Source of the DNA: Burkholderiales bacterium
GTDB lineage: Bacteria > Pseudomonadota > Gammaproteobacteria > Burkholderiales > SG8-41
Assembly (NCBI GenBank): GCA_019749945.1
Contig: JAIEPF010000016.1
Span: 77,596-141,595 of the forward strand
DNA length: 64,000 bases
Reading direction: 5' to 3'
Part shown: piece after piece, positions 11,382-19,359 of the stretch
Layout: each line of letters starts with the position of its first letter
Position numbering within the stretch: position 1 is the stretch's first letter
Notes under the pieces: model-generated
Database searches by the model: none
The model's input: only the letters and a program-made list of their open reading frames with translations
Told to the model about the DNA's origin: nothing
Program-made: the position numbers and the translations under genes

Positions 11382-11813
11382 ATGGTGAAAATGCTGATGC
11401 CGGTGGATGGTTCCGAAAGCGCTGTCAGCGCAGTGGCCCACATGATCAACAAGCTGGAATGGTTCAAGGACGGGGTCGAAATTCACCTGCTGAACGTGCA
11501 GAACCCGATGCCATACGGCAATCGGGTCAGTTCGGTGCTCGGGCACGACAAGGTCAAACAGTACCATCACGAAGAAGGCCTTGCGGCGCTGCAGCCGGCG
11601 CGGGCGAAACTGGACGCCGCCGGCATCAAATACGTATTCCACATCGGGGTCGGTCCGGCGGCCGAAACCATCGTGCAATATGCCCGGGAAAAGGGCTGCG
11701 ACCAGATTGTGATGGGTACGCGCGGAATGGGCTCGACCGCGAACCTGCTGCTCGGGTCCGTTGCCACCAAGGTGATCCATCTGGCCGATGTGCCGGTACT
11801 GCTGCTGAAGTGA
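11382..11813 (+). CDS. Universal stress protein, UspA family
   Basis: This is a 143-residue single-domain Usp protein. It starts MVKMLMPVDGSESA, the usual beta-1 and Asp of the nucleotide pocket. It ends with the ATP-binding signature GTRGMGSTANLLLGSVA (GxxG-9x-G-S). Such proteins are cytoplasmic and bind ATP under stress, with a regulatory rather than enzymatic role. The gene sits alone between the AT-rich element and operator site 2. Whether it belongs with terC is not clear. Confidence 0.88.
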   Translation: MVKMLMPVDGSESAVSAVAHMINKLEWFKDGVEIHLLNVQNPMPYGNRVSSVLGHDKVKQYHHEEGLAALQPARAKLDAAGIKYVFHIGVGPAAETIVQYAREKGCDQIVMGTRGMGSTANLLLGSVATKVIHLADVPVLLLK

Positions 11814-11833
11814 CCCGAGAATGTGCTGAAAAC

Positions 11834-11847
11834 TTGATTGCGGTCAA
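11834..11847 (+). promoter_or_regulatory. Crp/Fnr-type operator, site 2 (upstream of tctC)
   Basis: TTGATTGCGGTCAA differs from site 1 at one position. It lies in the 139-bp gap between the UspA gene and tctC. A fair -10 (AAGAAT, 11871-11876) is placed about 42 bp from the palindrome centre by predicted start, leaving a leader of about 70 nt to tctC. Confidence 0.7.
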
Positions 11848-11952
11848 TTCTTTGGCGAGGCCTAATGCGAAAGAATGGGCTTCACGACATTCCAACAAAG
11901 CCGAGCTGTACAAGACTCGGTGCCCGTCGTTCAATTGATAAGGAGGAGACAA

Positions 11953-12966
11953 ATGGATATTCAGAACCGATTTTCACGCGGCTTGCTGCCGCTGCTTGCT
12001 GCTTTTGGATTGTGCATCGCGTCCGGCCCTGCTGCGGCCTGGGAGCCGACCAAGCCGGTGGAGTTCATCATTCCGGCGGGCACCGGCGGCGGCGCCGACC
12101 AGATGGCGCGCCTGATCCAGGGCATCGTCGCCAAACACAACCTGATGAAACAGGCGCTGATTCCGGTCAACAAATCAGGCGGTGCCGGCGCGGAGGGTTT
12201 TCTCGAGGTAAAGGCCGCGAAGGGTGATCCGCACAAGATCATCATCACGCTGTCGAACCTGTTCACGACCCCGATGGCGACCGGCGTGCCTTTCAACTGG
12301 AAGGAACTGACGCCCGTCGCGATGCTGTCGCTGGACAACTTCGTGTTGTGGGTGAATTCCGAGACGCCGTACAAAACGCCCAAGGAATATCTCGATGCGG
12401 TGAAAAAAGGCGGCCCCAACACCTTCAAGATGGGCGGCACGGGTTCCAAGCAGGAAGACCAGATCATCACCGTGGCGATCGAAAAGGCGGCCGGCGTCAA
12501 GTTCACCTACATCCCGTTCAAGGGCGGCGGTGCGGTGGCGACCCAGCTGGTCGGCAAACATATCGACTCGAGCGTCAACAACCCGATCGAGGCGGTGGCG
12601 CAATGGCGTGCCGGCTCGCTGCGCGCGCTGTGCGTGTTTGATGCCGAGCGCATGCCGTACAAGGAAAAAGTCACCGCAACCCAGTCGTGGAACGACATAC
12701 CGACCTGCAAGGAAGCCGGCATTCCGATGGAGTACGTGATGCTGCGCGGCATCTTCATGCCGGCCGGCGTATCTCCGGACGTGGTTGCTTTTTATGTTGA
12801 CCTGTTCAACAAGGTGCGCGCCACTCCGGAATGGAAAAAATTCATGGAAGACGGCGCGTTCAACCAGACATTCTTGACCGGCAAGGCTTATGCCGACTGG
12901 GTGGCCAAGGCGGAAGCACTGCACCGCGACCTGATGAAGGAAGCCGGCTTCCTCGCCAAACCCTGA
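11953..12966 (+). CDS. tctC: Tripartite tricarboxylate transporter substrate-binding protein (Bug/TctC)
   Basis: The 337-residue protein has an N-terminal signal peptide (about residues 1-29, ending GPAAAW). The mature Bug-family periplasmic binding protein starts WEPTKPVEFIIPAGTGGGADQ, with the conserved glycine loop near the ligand carboxylate. A very strong AGGAGGAG (11941-11948) fixes the start. It would bind a carboxylate and deliver it to TctA-TctB. The position between formate genes and oxc/frc, with a shared operator, points to oxalate as a candidate ligand. Known Bug ligands are diverse, so this is inference. Confidence 0.9.
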   Translation: MDIQNRFSRGLLPLLAAFGLCIASGPAAAWEPTKPVEFIIPAGTGGGADQMARLIQGIVAKHNLMKQALIPVNKSGGAGAEGFLEVKAAKGDPHKIIITLSNLFTTPMATGVPFNWKELTPVAMLSLDNFVLWVNSETPYKTPKEYLDAVKKGGPNTFKMGGTGSKQEDQIITVAIEKAAGVKFTYIPFKGGGAVATQLVGKHIDSSVNNPIEAVAQWRAGSLRALCVFDAERMPYKEKVTATQSWNDIPTCKEAGIPMEYVMLRGIFMPAGVSPDVVAFYVDLFNKVRATPEWKKFMEDGAFNQTFLTGKAYADWVAKAEALHRDLMKEAGFLAKP

Positions 12967-13076
12967 TCGCAAGCAAGCGCATGATCCCGGCGGATCTTGG
13001 CTCCGCCGGGACATTGCACCCCGAACCGGAGGTTCGCCGGTGTTGAAGATTTTCTCAAAGTGCAGGGTTGAATCGC

Positions 13077-13601
13077 ATGGAAGACAAACAGGGTTCCGGT
13101 GATGTGGTGCACTCCGGCATCTCGGTGCGGGCGGCCGAGATTGTCGTGGCAGTCATTCTGCTGGGCTTGGGCGGACTGGTCGTCTATGACAGTGTCCGCC
13201 TGGGTTTTCGCTGGGTGGGAGATGGACCGGAGGCCGGATATTTCCCGTTTTACATCGGGCTGTTCATCTGCATCGCCAGCCTGATTACGCTGGGGCAGGT
13301 GTTATTCGGGAAAACACGCGGCGATCACCAGGTGTTTGTCGCATGGGAACAGTTGAAGCTGGTGCTGTCTGTTCTGGTGCCGGCGGCATTTTTCGTGCTG
13401 GGCATCCAATTAGTCGGCATTTACCTCGCAGCAGCGGCCTATATCGCGTTTTTCATGGTCTGGCTCGGCAAGTACAACTGGATCAAGAGCGTGCTGCTCG
13501 GCATTGCCGTCAGCATCGTGACGTTTATGATGTTCGAAATCTGGTTCAAGGTGCCGCTGTTCAAGGGGGAATTCAATCCCCTGAGCATCATCGGTTACTG
13601 A
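13077..13601 (+). CDS. tctB: Tripartite tricarboxylate transporter small membrane subunit TctB
   Basis: The 174-residue protein has four predicted membrane helices (around 20-40, 52-75, 95-125 and 130-155 as judged from hydrophobic runs). This is the TctB pattern, with the typical GPEAGYFPFYIG stretch after helix 1. It partners the large TctA channel subunit. The ATG at 13077 is preferred over an upstream TTG because of AGGG at 13064-13067. The 110-bp gap after tctC and 27-bp gap before tctA fit one operon. Confidence 0.88.
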   Translation: MEDKQGSGDVVHSGISVRAAEIVVAVILLGLGGLVVYDSVRLGFRWVGDGPEAGYFPFYIGLFICIASLITLGQVLFGKTRGDHQVFVAWEQLKLVLSVLVPAAFFVLGIQLVGIYLAAAAYIAFFMVWLGKYNWIKSVLLGIAVSIVTFMMFEIWFKVPLFKGEFNPLSIIGY

Positions 13602-13628
13602 TGCCACTGGTTTAGAGGAGCAGGCGAC

Positions 13629-15128
13629 TTGGAAGAAATCAACGCCTTATTTCACGGGTTCTCCGTTGCGCTGACGCCGTTCAATCTGCTGCTGATGTTC
13701 ATCGGGGTGACGCTGGGCGTGCTGATCGGCGTGCTGCCCGGCCTCGGCGGCGCCAACGGCATCGCGATCCTGCTGCCGCTGACGTTTGCGATGCCACCGA
13801 CTTCGGCGGTGATCATGCTGTCATGCATCTACTGGGGCGCGCTGTTCGGCGGCGCGATCACTTCCATCCTGTTCAATATTCCCGGCGAACCGTGGTCGGT
13901 GGCGACCACCTTTGACGGTTATCCGATGGCGCAGCAGGGCAAGGCGGGCGAGGCGCTGACCACGGCCTTCACCTCTTCGTTCATCGGCGCATTTTTTGCG
14001 GTGGTGATGATCACTTTCCTCGCGCCGCTGGTGGCGAAATTCGCGCTTAAGTTCGGTCCGCCGGAGTTCTTCGCGGTGTTTTTCCTGACCTTCTGCAGTT
14101 TCATCGGCATGGGCAAGGAGCCGCCGTTCAAGATCGTCGCGGCGATGATGCTTGGCTTCGCGCTGGCCGCGGTGGGCATCGACACGGTGACCGGGCAGCT
14201 GCGTCTGATCTTCGGCTGGCATGAGCTGATGCGCGGCTTTGATTTCCTGATTGCGGTGATCGGCCTGTTCGGCATCGGCGAGATCCTGCTGTCGATGGAG
14301 GAGGGGCTGTCGTTCTCCGGCCGCACCGCCAAGATCAACATGCGCATCGTTATCGAGACCTGGAAAAAGCTGCCCAGGTTCTGGCTGACCTCGTTGCGCA
14401 GCTGCATCATCGGCTGCTGGATGGGCATCACGCCGGGGGGTGCCACCCCGGCCTCGTTCATGAGTTACGGCATTGCCAAACGCATGTCGCCGGACGGCGC
14501 GAAATTCGGCACCGGCATGGCGGAGGGCGTGATCGCGCCGGAAACCGCCGCCCATGCCGCCGGCACCGCCGCATTGCTGCCGATGATCTCTCTCGGCATC
14601 CCGGGCTCACCGACGGCTGCCGTGCTGCTCGGCGGACTGCTGATCTGGGGCCTGCAGCCGGGGCCGCTGCTGTTTGTCGAACAGAAGGATTTTGTCTGGG
14701 GCCTGATTGCCAGCATGTACCTCGGCAATATCGCCGGGCTGATCATCGTGCTGACCTGCGTGCCGCTGTTTGCGGCGATCCTGCGTGTGCCGTTTTCGAT
14801 CATCGCGCCGGTGATCATCGTGATCTGCGCCATCGGTGCTTACACCGTGCACAACGCGATGCTCGACATCTGGCTGATGCTGCTGTTCGGTGTCGCCGGT
14901 TACGCCTTCAAGAAGCTGGCTTACCCGCTGGCGCCGCTGGTGCTGGCGCTGGTGCTGGGTGACCAGGCCGAGAGTGCGTTCCGCCAGGCGATGCTGATGT
15001 CGCAGGGCGACGTCAGCATCTTTTTCTCCAACGGGCTGGTCAGCAGCATCATGGGGCTCGGACTGCTGATGCTGGTCTGGCCGTTCATCAGCAGGCTGAA
15101 GGCGTCGATGCGCAAAAACGCAGCCTGA
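13629..15128 (+). CDS. tctA: Tripartite tricarboxylate transporter large membrane subunit TctA
   Basis: The 499-residue protein has about 11-12 membrane spans and the two glycine-rich TctA signatures: GVLIGVLPGLGGANG near the N-terminus and the middle repeat MGITPGGATPASFMSYG. A third block reads LGIPGSPTAAVLLGGL. It starts at TTG with GAGGAG (13614-13619) upstream. It forms the secondary-transport channel that accepts ligand from TctC. The operon ends at the bidirectional terminator shared with the convergent oxc. Confidence 0.93.
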   Translation: MEEINALFHGFSVALTPFNLLLMFIGVTLGVLIGVLPGLGGANGIAILLPLTFAMPPTSAVIMLSCIYWGALFGGAITSILFNIPGEPWSVATTFDGYPMAQQGKAGEALTTAFTSSFIGAFFAVVMITFLAPLVAKFALKFGPPEFFAVFFLTFCSFIGMGKEPPFKIVAAMMLGFALAAVGIDTVTGQLRLIFGWHELMRGFDFLIAVIGLFGIGEILLSMEEGLSFSGRTAKINMRIVIETWKKLPRFWLTSLRSCIIGCWMGITPGGATPASFMSYGIAKRMSPDGAKFGTGMAEGVIAPETAAHAAGTAALLPMISLGIPGSPTAAVLLGGLLIWGLQPGPLLFVEQKDFVWGLIASMYLGNIAGLIIVLTCVPLFAAILRVPFSIIAPVIIVICAIGAYTVHNAMLDIWLMLLFGVAGYAFKKLAYPLAPLVLALVLGDQAESAFRQAMLMSQGDVSIFFSNGLVSSIMGLGLLMLVWPFISRLKASMRKNAA

Positions 15129-15143
15129 CGGCTGATCCTGACG

Positions 15144-15190
15144 CAAAAAAAATCCGGCCCGGGCGGAGTTCGCCCAGGCCGGATTTTTTA
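15144..15190. terminator. Bidirectional terminator between tctA and oxc
   Basis: A long stem pairs AATCCGGCC.GGGCG with CGCCC.GGCCGGATT around a GAGTT loop. It is flanked by an A-run on the left (about 15144-15152) and a T-run on the right (15183-15189). Both strands therefore show a stem followed by U residues, which suits the two converging genes. Confidence 0.9.
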
Positions 15191-15210
15191 TTGCCCCGGA
15201 GCAGCCCGGC

Positions 15211-16947
15211 TTATTTCTTTTTTGCCGCCGTCGGGTTGAGACTGGTGATGCGGCCGCTTTCGGTGCCGGCGGTTTCATCGATCACGGCGTTGATCAGCGT
15301 CGGTTTGCGCGAGCGTACCGCTTCTTCCACCGCCTTGCGCAATTCCGCCGGGGTCGTGGCATGTACACCGACGCCGCCGAAGGCTTCCATCAGCTTGTCG
15401 TAACGCGCGCCCTTGACGAACACGGTAGGCGCCACATCGGGGCCTCCCGTCGGGTTGACGTCGGTGCCCTTGTAAACGCCGTTGTTGTTCATCACCACCA
15501 CGCACACCGGCAGCTTGTAGCGGCAGATGGTCTCGACTTCCATGCCGGAGAAACCGAAGGCGCTGTCGCCTTCCACCGCGATCACCGGCTGGCCGCTGAC
15601 CACGGCGGCGGCGACCGCAAAGCCCATGCCGATGCCCATCACCCCCCAGGTGCCGACGTCGAGACGCTTGCGCGGCTTGTACATGTCGACAATGCTGCGC
15701 GTGAAGTCCAGCGCATTGGCGCCTTCGTTGACCAGCATCGCGTCGGGGTTGGCCTTGATCACGTCGCGCATCACGTTCAGCGCGCTGTGGAAATTCATCG
15801 GCGAAGGATTCTTGGCCAGGGTTTCGGCCATTTTCGCGATGTTTTTGGTCTTGCGTTCGTCGATGGCGCCCAGCCAGTCGGCGGAGGGCTGCGGCCAGCC
15901 GGCGCCCGCGGCGCTGATGCCGCCCAGCATCGCAGACACGCAGGAACCGATGTCACCGACCACCGGCGCGTCGATACGCACGTTGCTGTCCGCCTCCTGC
16001 GGCGAAATGTCGATCTGGATGAATTTCTGGCCGCCCCAGTCCTTGTGCGACTTGCCGCCCCAGGTCTTGCCTTTGCCGTGCGACAGCAGCCAGTTCAGCC
16101 GCGCGCCGATCAGCATCACCACATCGGCTTCCGGCAGCACGTAGGAACGCGCGGCGGCCGCCGACTGCTTGTGCGTATCGGGCAGCAGGCCCTTGGCCAT
16201 CGACATCGGCAGATAGGGGATGCCGGTTTTTTCGACCAGGGCACGGATGTCGGCGTCGGCCTGGGCGTAGGCCGCGCCCTTGCCCAGCACGATCAGCGGA
16301 CGTTTGGCGGTTTTCAGCAGATCGAGCGCGCGCTGCACCGCGTCCGGTGCCGGGATCTGGCGCGGCGCCGGATCGACGACCTTGATCAGCGAGGCGCGGC
16401 CGGCGGCGGCGTCCATGCTTTGCGCGAACAGTTTGGCCGGCAGGTCGAGGTAGACGCCGCCCGGACGGCCGGAGACGGCGGCGCGGATGGCGCGCGCGAC
16501 GCCGATGCCGATATCCTCGGCGTTCAATACGCGGAAAGCGGCCTTGCACAGCGGTTTGGCGATGGCGAGCTGGTCCATCTCCTCGTAATCACCCTGCTGC
16601 AGATCGACGATCTCGCGCTCACTGGAGCCGCTGATCAGGATCATCGGGAAGCAGTTGGTGGTGGCATTCGACAGCGCAGTGAGGCCGTTGAGAAAACCGG
16701 GGGCCGACACCGTCAGGCAGATGCCGGGTTTTTGCGTGAGGAAGCCGGCGATGGCGGCGGCGTTGCCGGCGTTCTGCTCGTGGCGGAACGAAATCACGCG
16801 GATGCCGGCGGCCTGGGCCTTGCGGGTGAGGTCGGTGATCGGGATGCCGGGCAGGCCGAAAATGGTGTCGATGCCGTTGAGCTTGAGGGCGTCAATGACC
16901 AGGTTGAAGCCGTCGGTCTGTTCTGCTGATTGGGTGTCGTTTGTCAT
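15211..16947 (-). CDS. oxc: Oxalyl-CoA decarboxylase
   Basis: The 578-residue ThDP enzyme (family length about 565-585) converts oxalyl-CoA to formyl-CoA and CO2. The N-terminal pyrimidine domain has [10 protein letters not shown] and the ThDP-activating Glu57 in FRHEQNAG. The C-terminal pyrophosphate domain has [13 protein letters not shown] followed by NNNGVYKG, the Mg-ThDP motif. The C-terminal tail [10 protein letters not shown] resembles the lid peptide of characterised Oxc proteins. The gene is transcribed towards tctA from a promoter bearing operator site 3, with a leader of about 150 nt. It sits beside the Crp/Fnr-type regulator and frc, giving the core pathway of oxalotrophy. Confidence 0.95.
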   Translation of the reverse strand: MTNDTQSAEQTDGFNLVIDALKLNGIDTIFGLPGIPITDLTRKAQAAGIRVISFRHEQNAGNAAAIAGFLTQKPGICLTVSAPGFLNGLTALSNATTNCFPMILISGSSEREIVDLQQGDYEEMDQLAIAKPLCKAAFRVLNAEDIGIGVARAIRAAVSGRPGGVYLDLPAKLFAQSMDAAAGRASLIKVVDPAPRQIPAPDAVQRALDLLKTAKRPLIVLGKGAAYAQADADIRALVEKTGIPYLPMSMAKGLLPDTHKQSAAAARSYVLPEADVVMLIGARLNWLLSHGKGKTWGGKSHKDWGGQKFIQIDISPQEADSNVRIDAPVVGDIGSCVSAMLGGISAAGAGWPQPSADWLGAIDERKTKNIAKMAETLAKNPSPMNFHSALNVMRDVIKANPDAMLVNEGANALDFTRSIVDMYKPRKRLDVGTWGVMGIGMGFAVAAAVVSGQPVIAVEGDSAFGFSGMEVETICRYKLPVCVVVMNNNGVYKGTDVNPTGGPDVAPTVFVKGARYDKLMEAFGGVGVHATTPAELRKAVEEAVRSRKPTLINAVIDETAGTESGRITSLNPTAAKKK

Positions 16948-17100
16948 GTTGAGCAGTCTCGTTTTCTTGCCGTCGATAAAACAGGCGTTTTTCCGGGGTG
17001 CATCTGCCGCGAAAGGAAAGCAGGGCCGGATCCGATGCCGAATCTCTGCGATTTACGGCACATCCAGGCCATCTAAACGTGGCTTTGATTTAACCGGCGA

Positions 17101-17143
17101 ATGATAGGGGAAAGCGTCTGCCGGCGCTCTTGACCCCGGTCAA
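17101..17143 (-). promoter_or_regulatory. oxc promoter with Crp/Fnr-type operator, site 3
   Basis: The palindrome TTGACCCCGGTCAA lies at 17130-17143. Downstream on the minus strand is TATCAT (17106-17101), a 5/6 match to the -10 box. The predicted start near 17094 puts the palindrome centre at about -42.5, the position of an activator overlapping the -35 region. No good -35 hexamer is needed or seen, as expected for an activator-dependent promoter. Confidence 0.75.
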
Positions 17144-17228
17144 TTTTTGCCCCCGGGAGGGCATGGCTTTTCACGCGCCGGGTATTGCGATGCATCAAAA
17201 ATGCCCGCGGTTGCTGCAACCGGGCGCG

Positions 17229-17837
17229 CTAAATCTTGCCGCGCCGCTTCAGGCGGCTCAGTGTTTCCGGCGACAGGTTGAGGTATGAAGCGAGTTCCTT
17301 TTTCGGCAGACGTTCGGCGAGTTCGGTGTGTTTGCGCATGAAGCGTTGCACCCGTCCCGGCGCATTGAGCAGATGCAGGGTGATGGTGTGCGCCATGACT
17401 TCGCTCATCAGCTTCATCACTTCAAGCTCGAACTCGGCCTTGATTTTGGCGTGGCGTTCGAGGAAGGCGGCCCACTGCAGCATCGACAGCTTGGCGGCGC
17501 GGACACGGGTGACCGCGCGGATCGAATACGGCATGGGGGTCTTCAGCCGCCAGGCGGCGTAGCTGGTGTCGATGTCGCTTTCCGCGGCAAAACGCAGGAT
17601 CATTTCCTTGCCGTGGGCATTGGAGACGGTCCGTTTCAGAATGCCGTCGATGATGAAATACTGCTTCATGGCGTGCGTACCCTGGAGCTCCAGCGTTTCG
17701 CCCTTGGCATAGTCGGTAATTTCCAGCAGGGGCTCGAATTCGTTCCATTGCGCCACGCCCAGGCTTTTCAGGACCATGTTTTGCCGCAATTGCAGGCGGA
17801 TGACTTTGGACTGGGGATGCAGTGCAAGCTGGGTCAT
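17229..17837 (-). CDS. Crp/Fnr-family transcription regulator of the oxalate cluster
   Basis: The 202-residue protein has an N-terminal cyclic-nucleotide-binding-like beta-roll (about 25-120), a dimer helix (about 125-160) and a short C-terminal HTH. The recognition helix reads SPETLSRLKRR, with E191, S194 and R195 forming the ExxSR pattern that in FNR contacts TTGA/TCAA half-sites. It contains no cysteine at all, so it cannot hold an FNR-type iron-sulfur cluster, and its effector is unknown. It lies between oxc (same strand, downstream) and frc (divergent), and TTGA-N6-TCAA palindromes flank both. I infer it controls the four-site regulon. The protein ends directly after the recognition helix, shorter than most family members. 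Confidence 0.85.
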   Translation of the reverse strand: MTQLALHPQSKVIRLQLRQNMVLKSLGVAQWNEFEPLLEITDYAKGETLELQGTHAMKQYFIIDGILKRTVSNAHGKEMILRFAAESDIDTSYAAWRLKTPMPYSIRAVTRVRAAKLSMLQWAAFLERHAKIKAEFELEVMKLMSEVMAHTITLHLLNAPGRVQRFMRKHTELAERLPKKELASYLNLSPETLSRLKRRGKI

Positions 17838-17936
17838 GGGCGGCGGATAAAAACACGAATTAAAAACGTGGCGACAAGCAGGTGATTGAATTTTATAACT
17901 ATTTGTTTAATTCAAGTTAATTATCGGGGTGGAATC

Positions 17937-17978
17937 TTGACTCCGGTCAAGGCCCGGGTGATGGCCATTACCTATAGT
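17937..17978 (+). promoter_or_regulatory. frc promoter with Crp/Fnr-type operator, site 4
   Basis: TTGACTCCGGTCAA lies at 17937-17950 and TATAGT (17973-17978) is the likely -10. The predicted start at about 17985 places the palindrome centre at exactly -41.5, the class II activator position. The site also lies 100 bp upstream of the divergent regulator gene, so it could serve autoregulation. Confidence 0.78.
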
Positions 17979-18009
17979 GGCGCCCTCGCGCTATTACAAT
18001 CAGAAATGT

Positions 18010-18043
18010 TGCGGACTGTTTTGCATCCGCCGCAGATTTTTTT
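18010..18043 (+). promoter_or_regulatory. Hairpin plus T-run in the frc leader
   Basis: Within the predicted 69-nt frc leader, GCGGA (18011-18015) can pair with TCCGC (18026-18030), or TGCGG with CCGCA (18030-18034). Seven T residues follow (18037-18043), just before the TGGAG ribosome site. The short stem resembles a weak terminator or attenuator; it may also be chance. Confidence 0.3.
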
Positions 18044-18053
18044 GGAGATCAGA

Positions 18054-19322
18054 ATGGAAGCTTTGAAGGGTGTGCGAATTCTCGACATGACCCATGTCCA
18101 GGCCGGGCCGACGTGCTCGCAGCTGCTGGCGTGGATGGGCGCCGACGTGATCAAGTTCGAACCGCCGCAGGGTGACGCGACGCGCGGCCAGCTGCGCGAC
18201 GTGCCGAACGCGGACAGCCTTTATTTCACCATGTTGAACTGCAACAAGCGCTCGATCACGGTCAACATGAAATCGGCCGAAGGCAAGACGGTATTCATCG
18301 ATCTGCTCAAGAAGTGCGACATCATCATGGAGAACTTCGGCCCCGGCGTGCTCGACCGTTTCGGTTTCACCTGGGAAAAAATCCACGGGATCAATCCGAA
18401 AATCGTGATGGGCTCGATCAAGGGTTTCGGCTCCAGCGGACCGTACGCCGAGTTCAAGGCTTACGAGAACGTGGCGCAGGCGATGGGCGGCGCGATGAGC
18501 ACCACCGGCATGCCGGACAGCCCGCCGTTTGTCACCGGCGCCCAGATCGGCGACTCCGGTACGGGACTGCATCTGGCGATCGGCCTGCTCGCGGCCCTGC
18601 ATCAGGCCAACCGCACCGGGCAGGGGCAGTATGTCGAGGTCGCGATGATGGACGGCGTGATGAATCTGTGCCGCGTCAAATGGCGCGACCACCAGCGGCT
18701 GACCCGGCAGTCACTGGCGGAGTATTCGGTGCCGACCTACCAGGGCATGGGCGAGGTGCCGCGCGCCGGCAATGATTCCGGCGGCGGCCAGCTCGGCAAC
18801 GCGATTCACTGCAAGCCGCACGGCGCCAACGACTGGCTGTATATCGTGGTGCAGGAGGCGGTGTGGGATGCGCTGGCCAAACGCATCGGACCGGATCTCG
18901 GCATGCCGGATCTGGCCACGGATCCCAAGTTTGCGACCATCGCAGAGCGCCGCAAGAACCAGCCGCTGATGTGGACCCTGATCACCAAATTCGCCGAGAA
19001 ATACACCAAGCGCGAATTCATGGCCATCCTCAATCCGCTGGATGTGCCCTGCGGCCCGATCATGTCGACCGAGGATCTGGCCAACGACGAACATATCCGC
19101 GGCCGCGACATGTATGTCGAACTCGACCACCCCCAGCGCGGCAAGTGGTGGAACGTCGGCATGCCGATCAAGCTGTCGGCCTCACCCGCGGTGATCAAAC
19201 GCTCGCCGCTGCTTGGCGAACATACCGATGAAGTGCTGAAGGACGTGCTGGGTTACGGCGACGAGCAGATCGGCAAGCTGAAGACTGCAGGCGCGTTCAG
19301 CGCGCCGCCGAAGAAAAAATAA
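18054..19322 (+). CDS. frc: Formyl-CoA:oxalate CoA-transferase (class III)
   Basis: The 422-residue protein (Oxalobacter Frc is 428) moves CoA from formyl-CoA to oxalate. It shares with characterised Frc the start LDMTHVQAGPTC, the block DSLYFTMLNCNKRSI and the catalytic Asp in GAQIGDSGTGLHL. A glycine loop reads SGGGQ where Oxalobacter has GGGGQ. The C-terminus has the CoA-transferase motif LLGEHTDEVL. ATG 18054 is used because TGGAG precedes it and it matches the family start; the open frame runs 56 codons further upstream through the promoter. CoA donor choice (formyl-CoA versus succinyl-CoA) cannot be fixed from sequence. Confidence 0.93.
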   Translation: MEALKGVRILDMTHVQAGPTCSQLLAWMGADVIKFEPPQGDATRGQLRDVPNADSLYFTMLNCNKRSITVNMKSAEGKTVFIDLLKKCDIIMENFGPGVLDRFGFTWEKIHGINPKIVMGSIKGFGSSGPYAEFKAYENVAQAMGGAMSTTGMPDSPPFVTGAQIGDSGTGLHLAIGLLAALHQANRTGQGQYVEVAMMDGVMNLCRVKWRDHQRLTRQSLAEYSVPTYQGMGEVPRAGNDSGGGQLGNAIHCKPHGANDWLYIVVQEAVWDALAKRIGPDLGMPDLATDPKFATIAERRKNQPLMWTLITKFAEKYTKREFMAILNPLDVPCGPIMSTEDLANDEHIRGRDMYVELDHPQRGKWWNVGMPIKLSASPAVIKRSPLLGEHTDEVLKDVLGYGDEQIGKLKTAGAFSAPPKKK

Positions 19323-19359
19323 CTTTCCGGCAATGGCATGGATTTATAGAGGATTCAGC

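Noticed and set aside
15361..16929. 522-codon plus-strand open frame opposite oxc
   Set aside because: His/Arg/Gly-rich shadow translation; oxc on the other strand has all expected motifs.
17886..18053. Upstream extension of frc to 17886
   Set aside because: The extra 56 codons would cover the operator and promoter, have no family match, and the ATG at 18054 has a good ribosome site.
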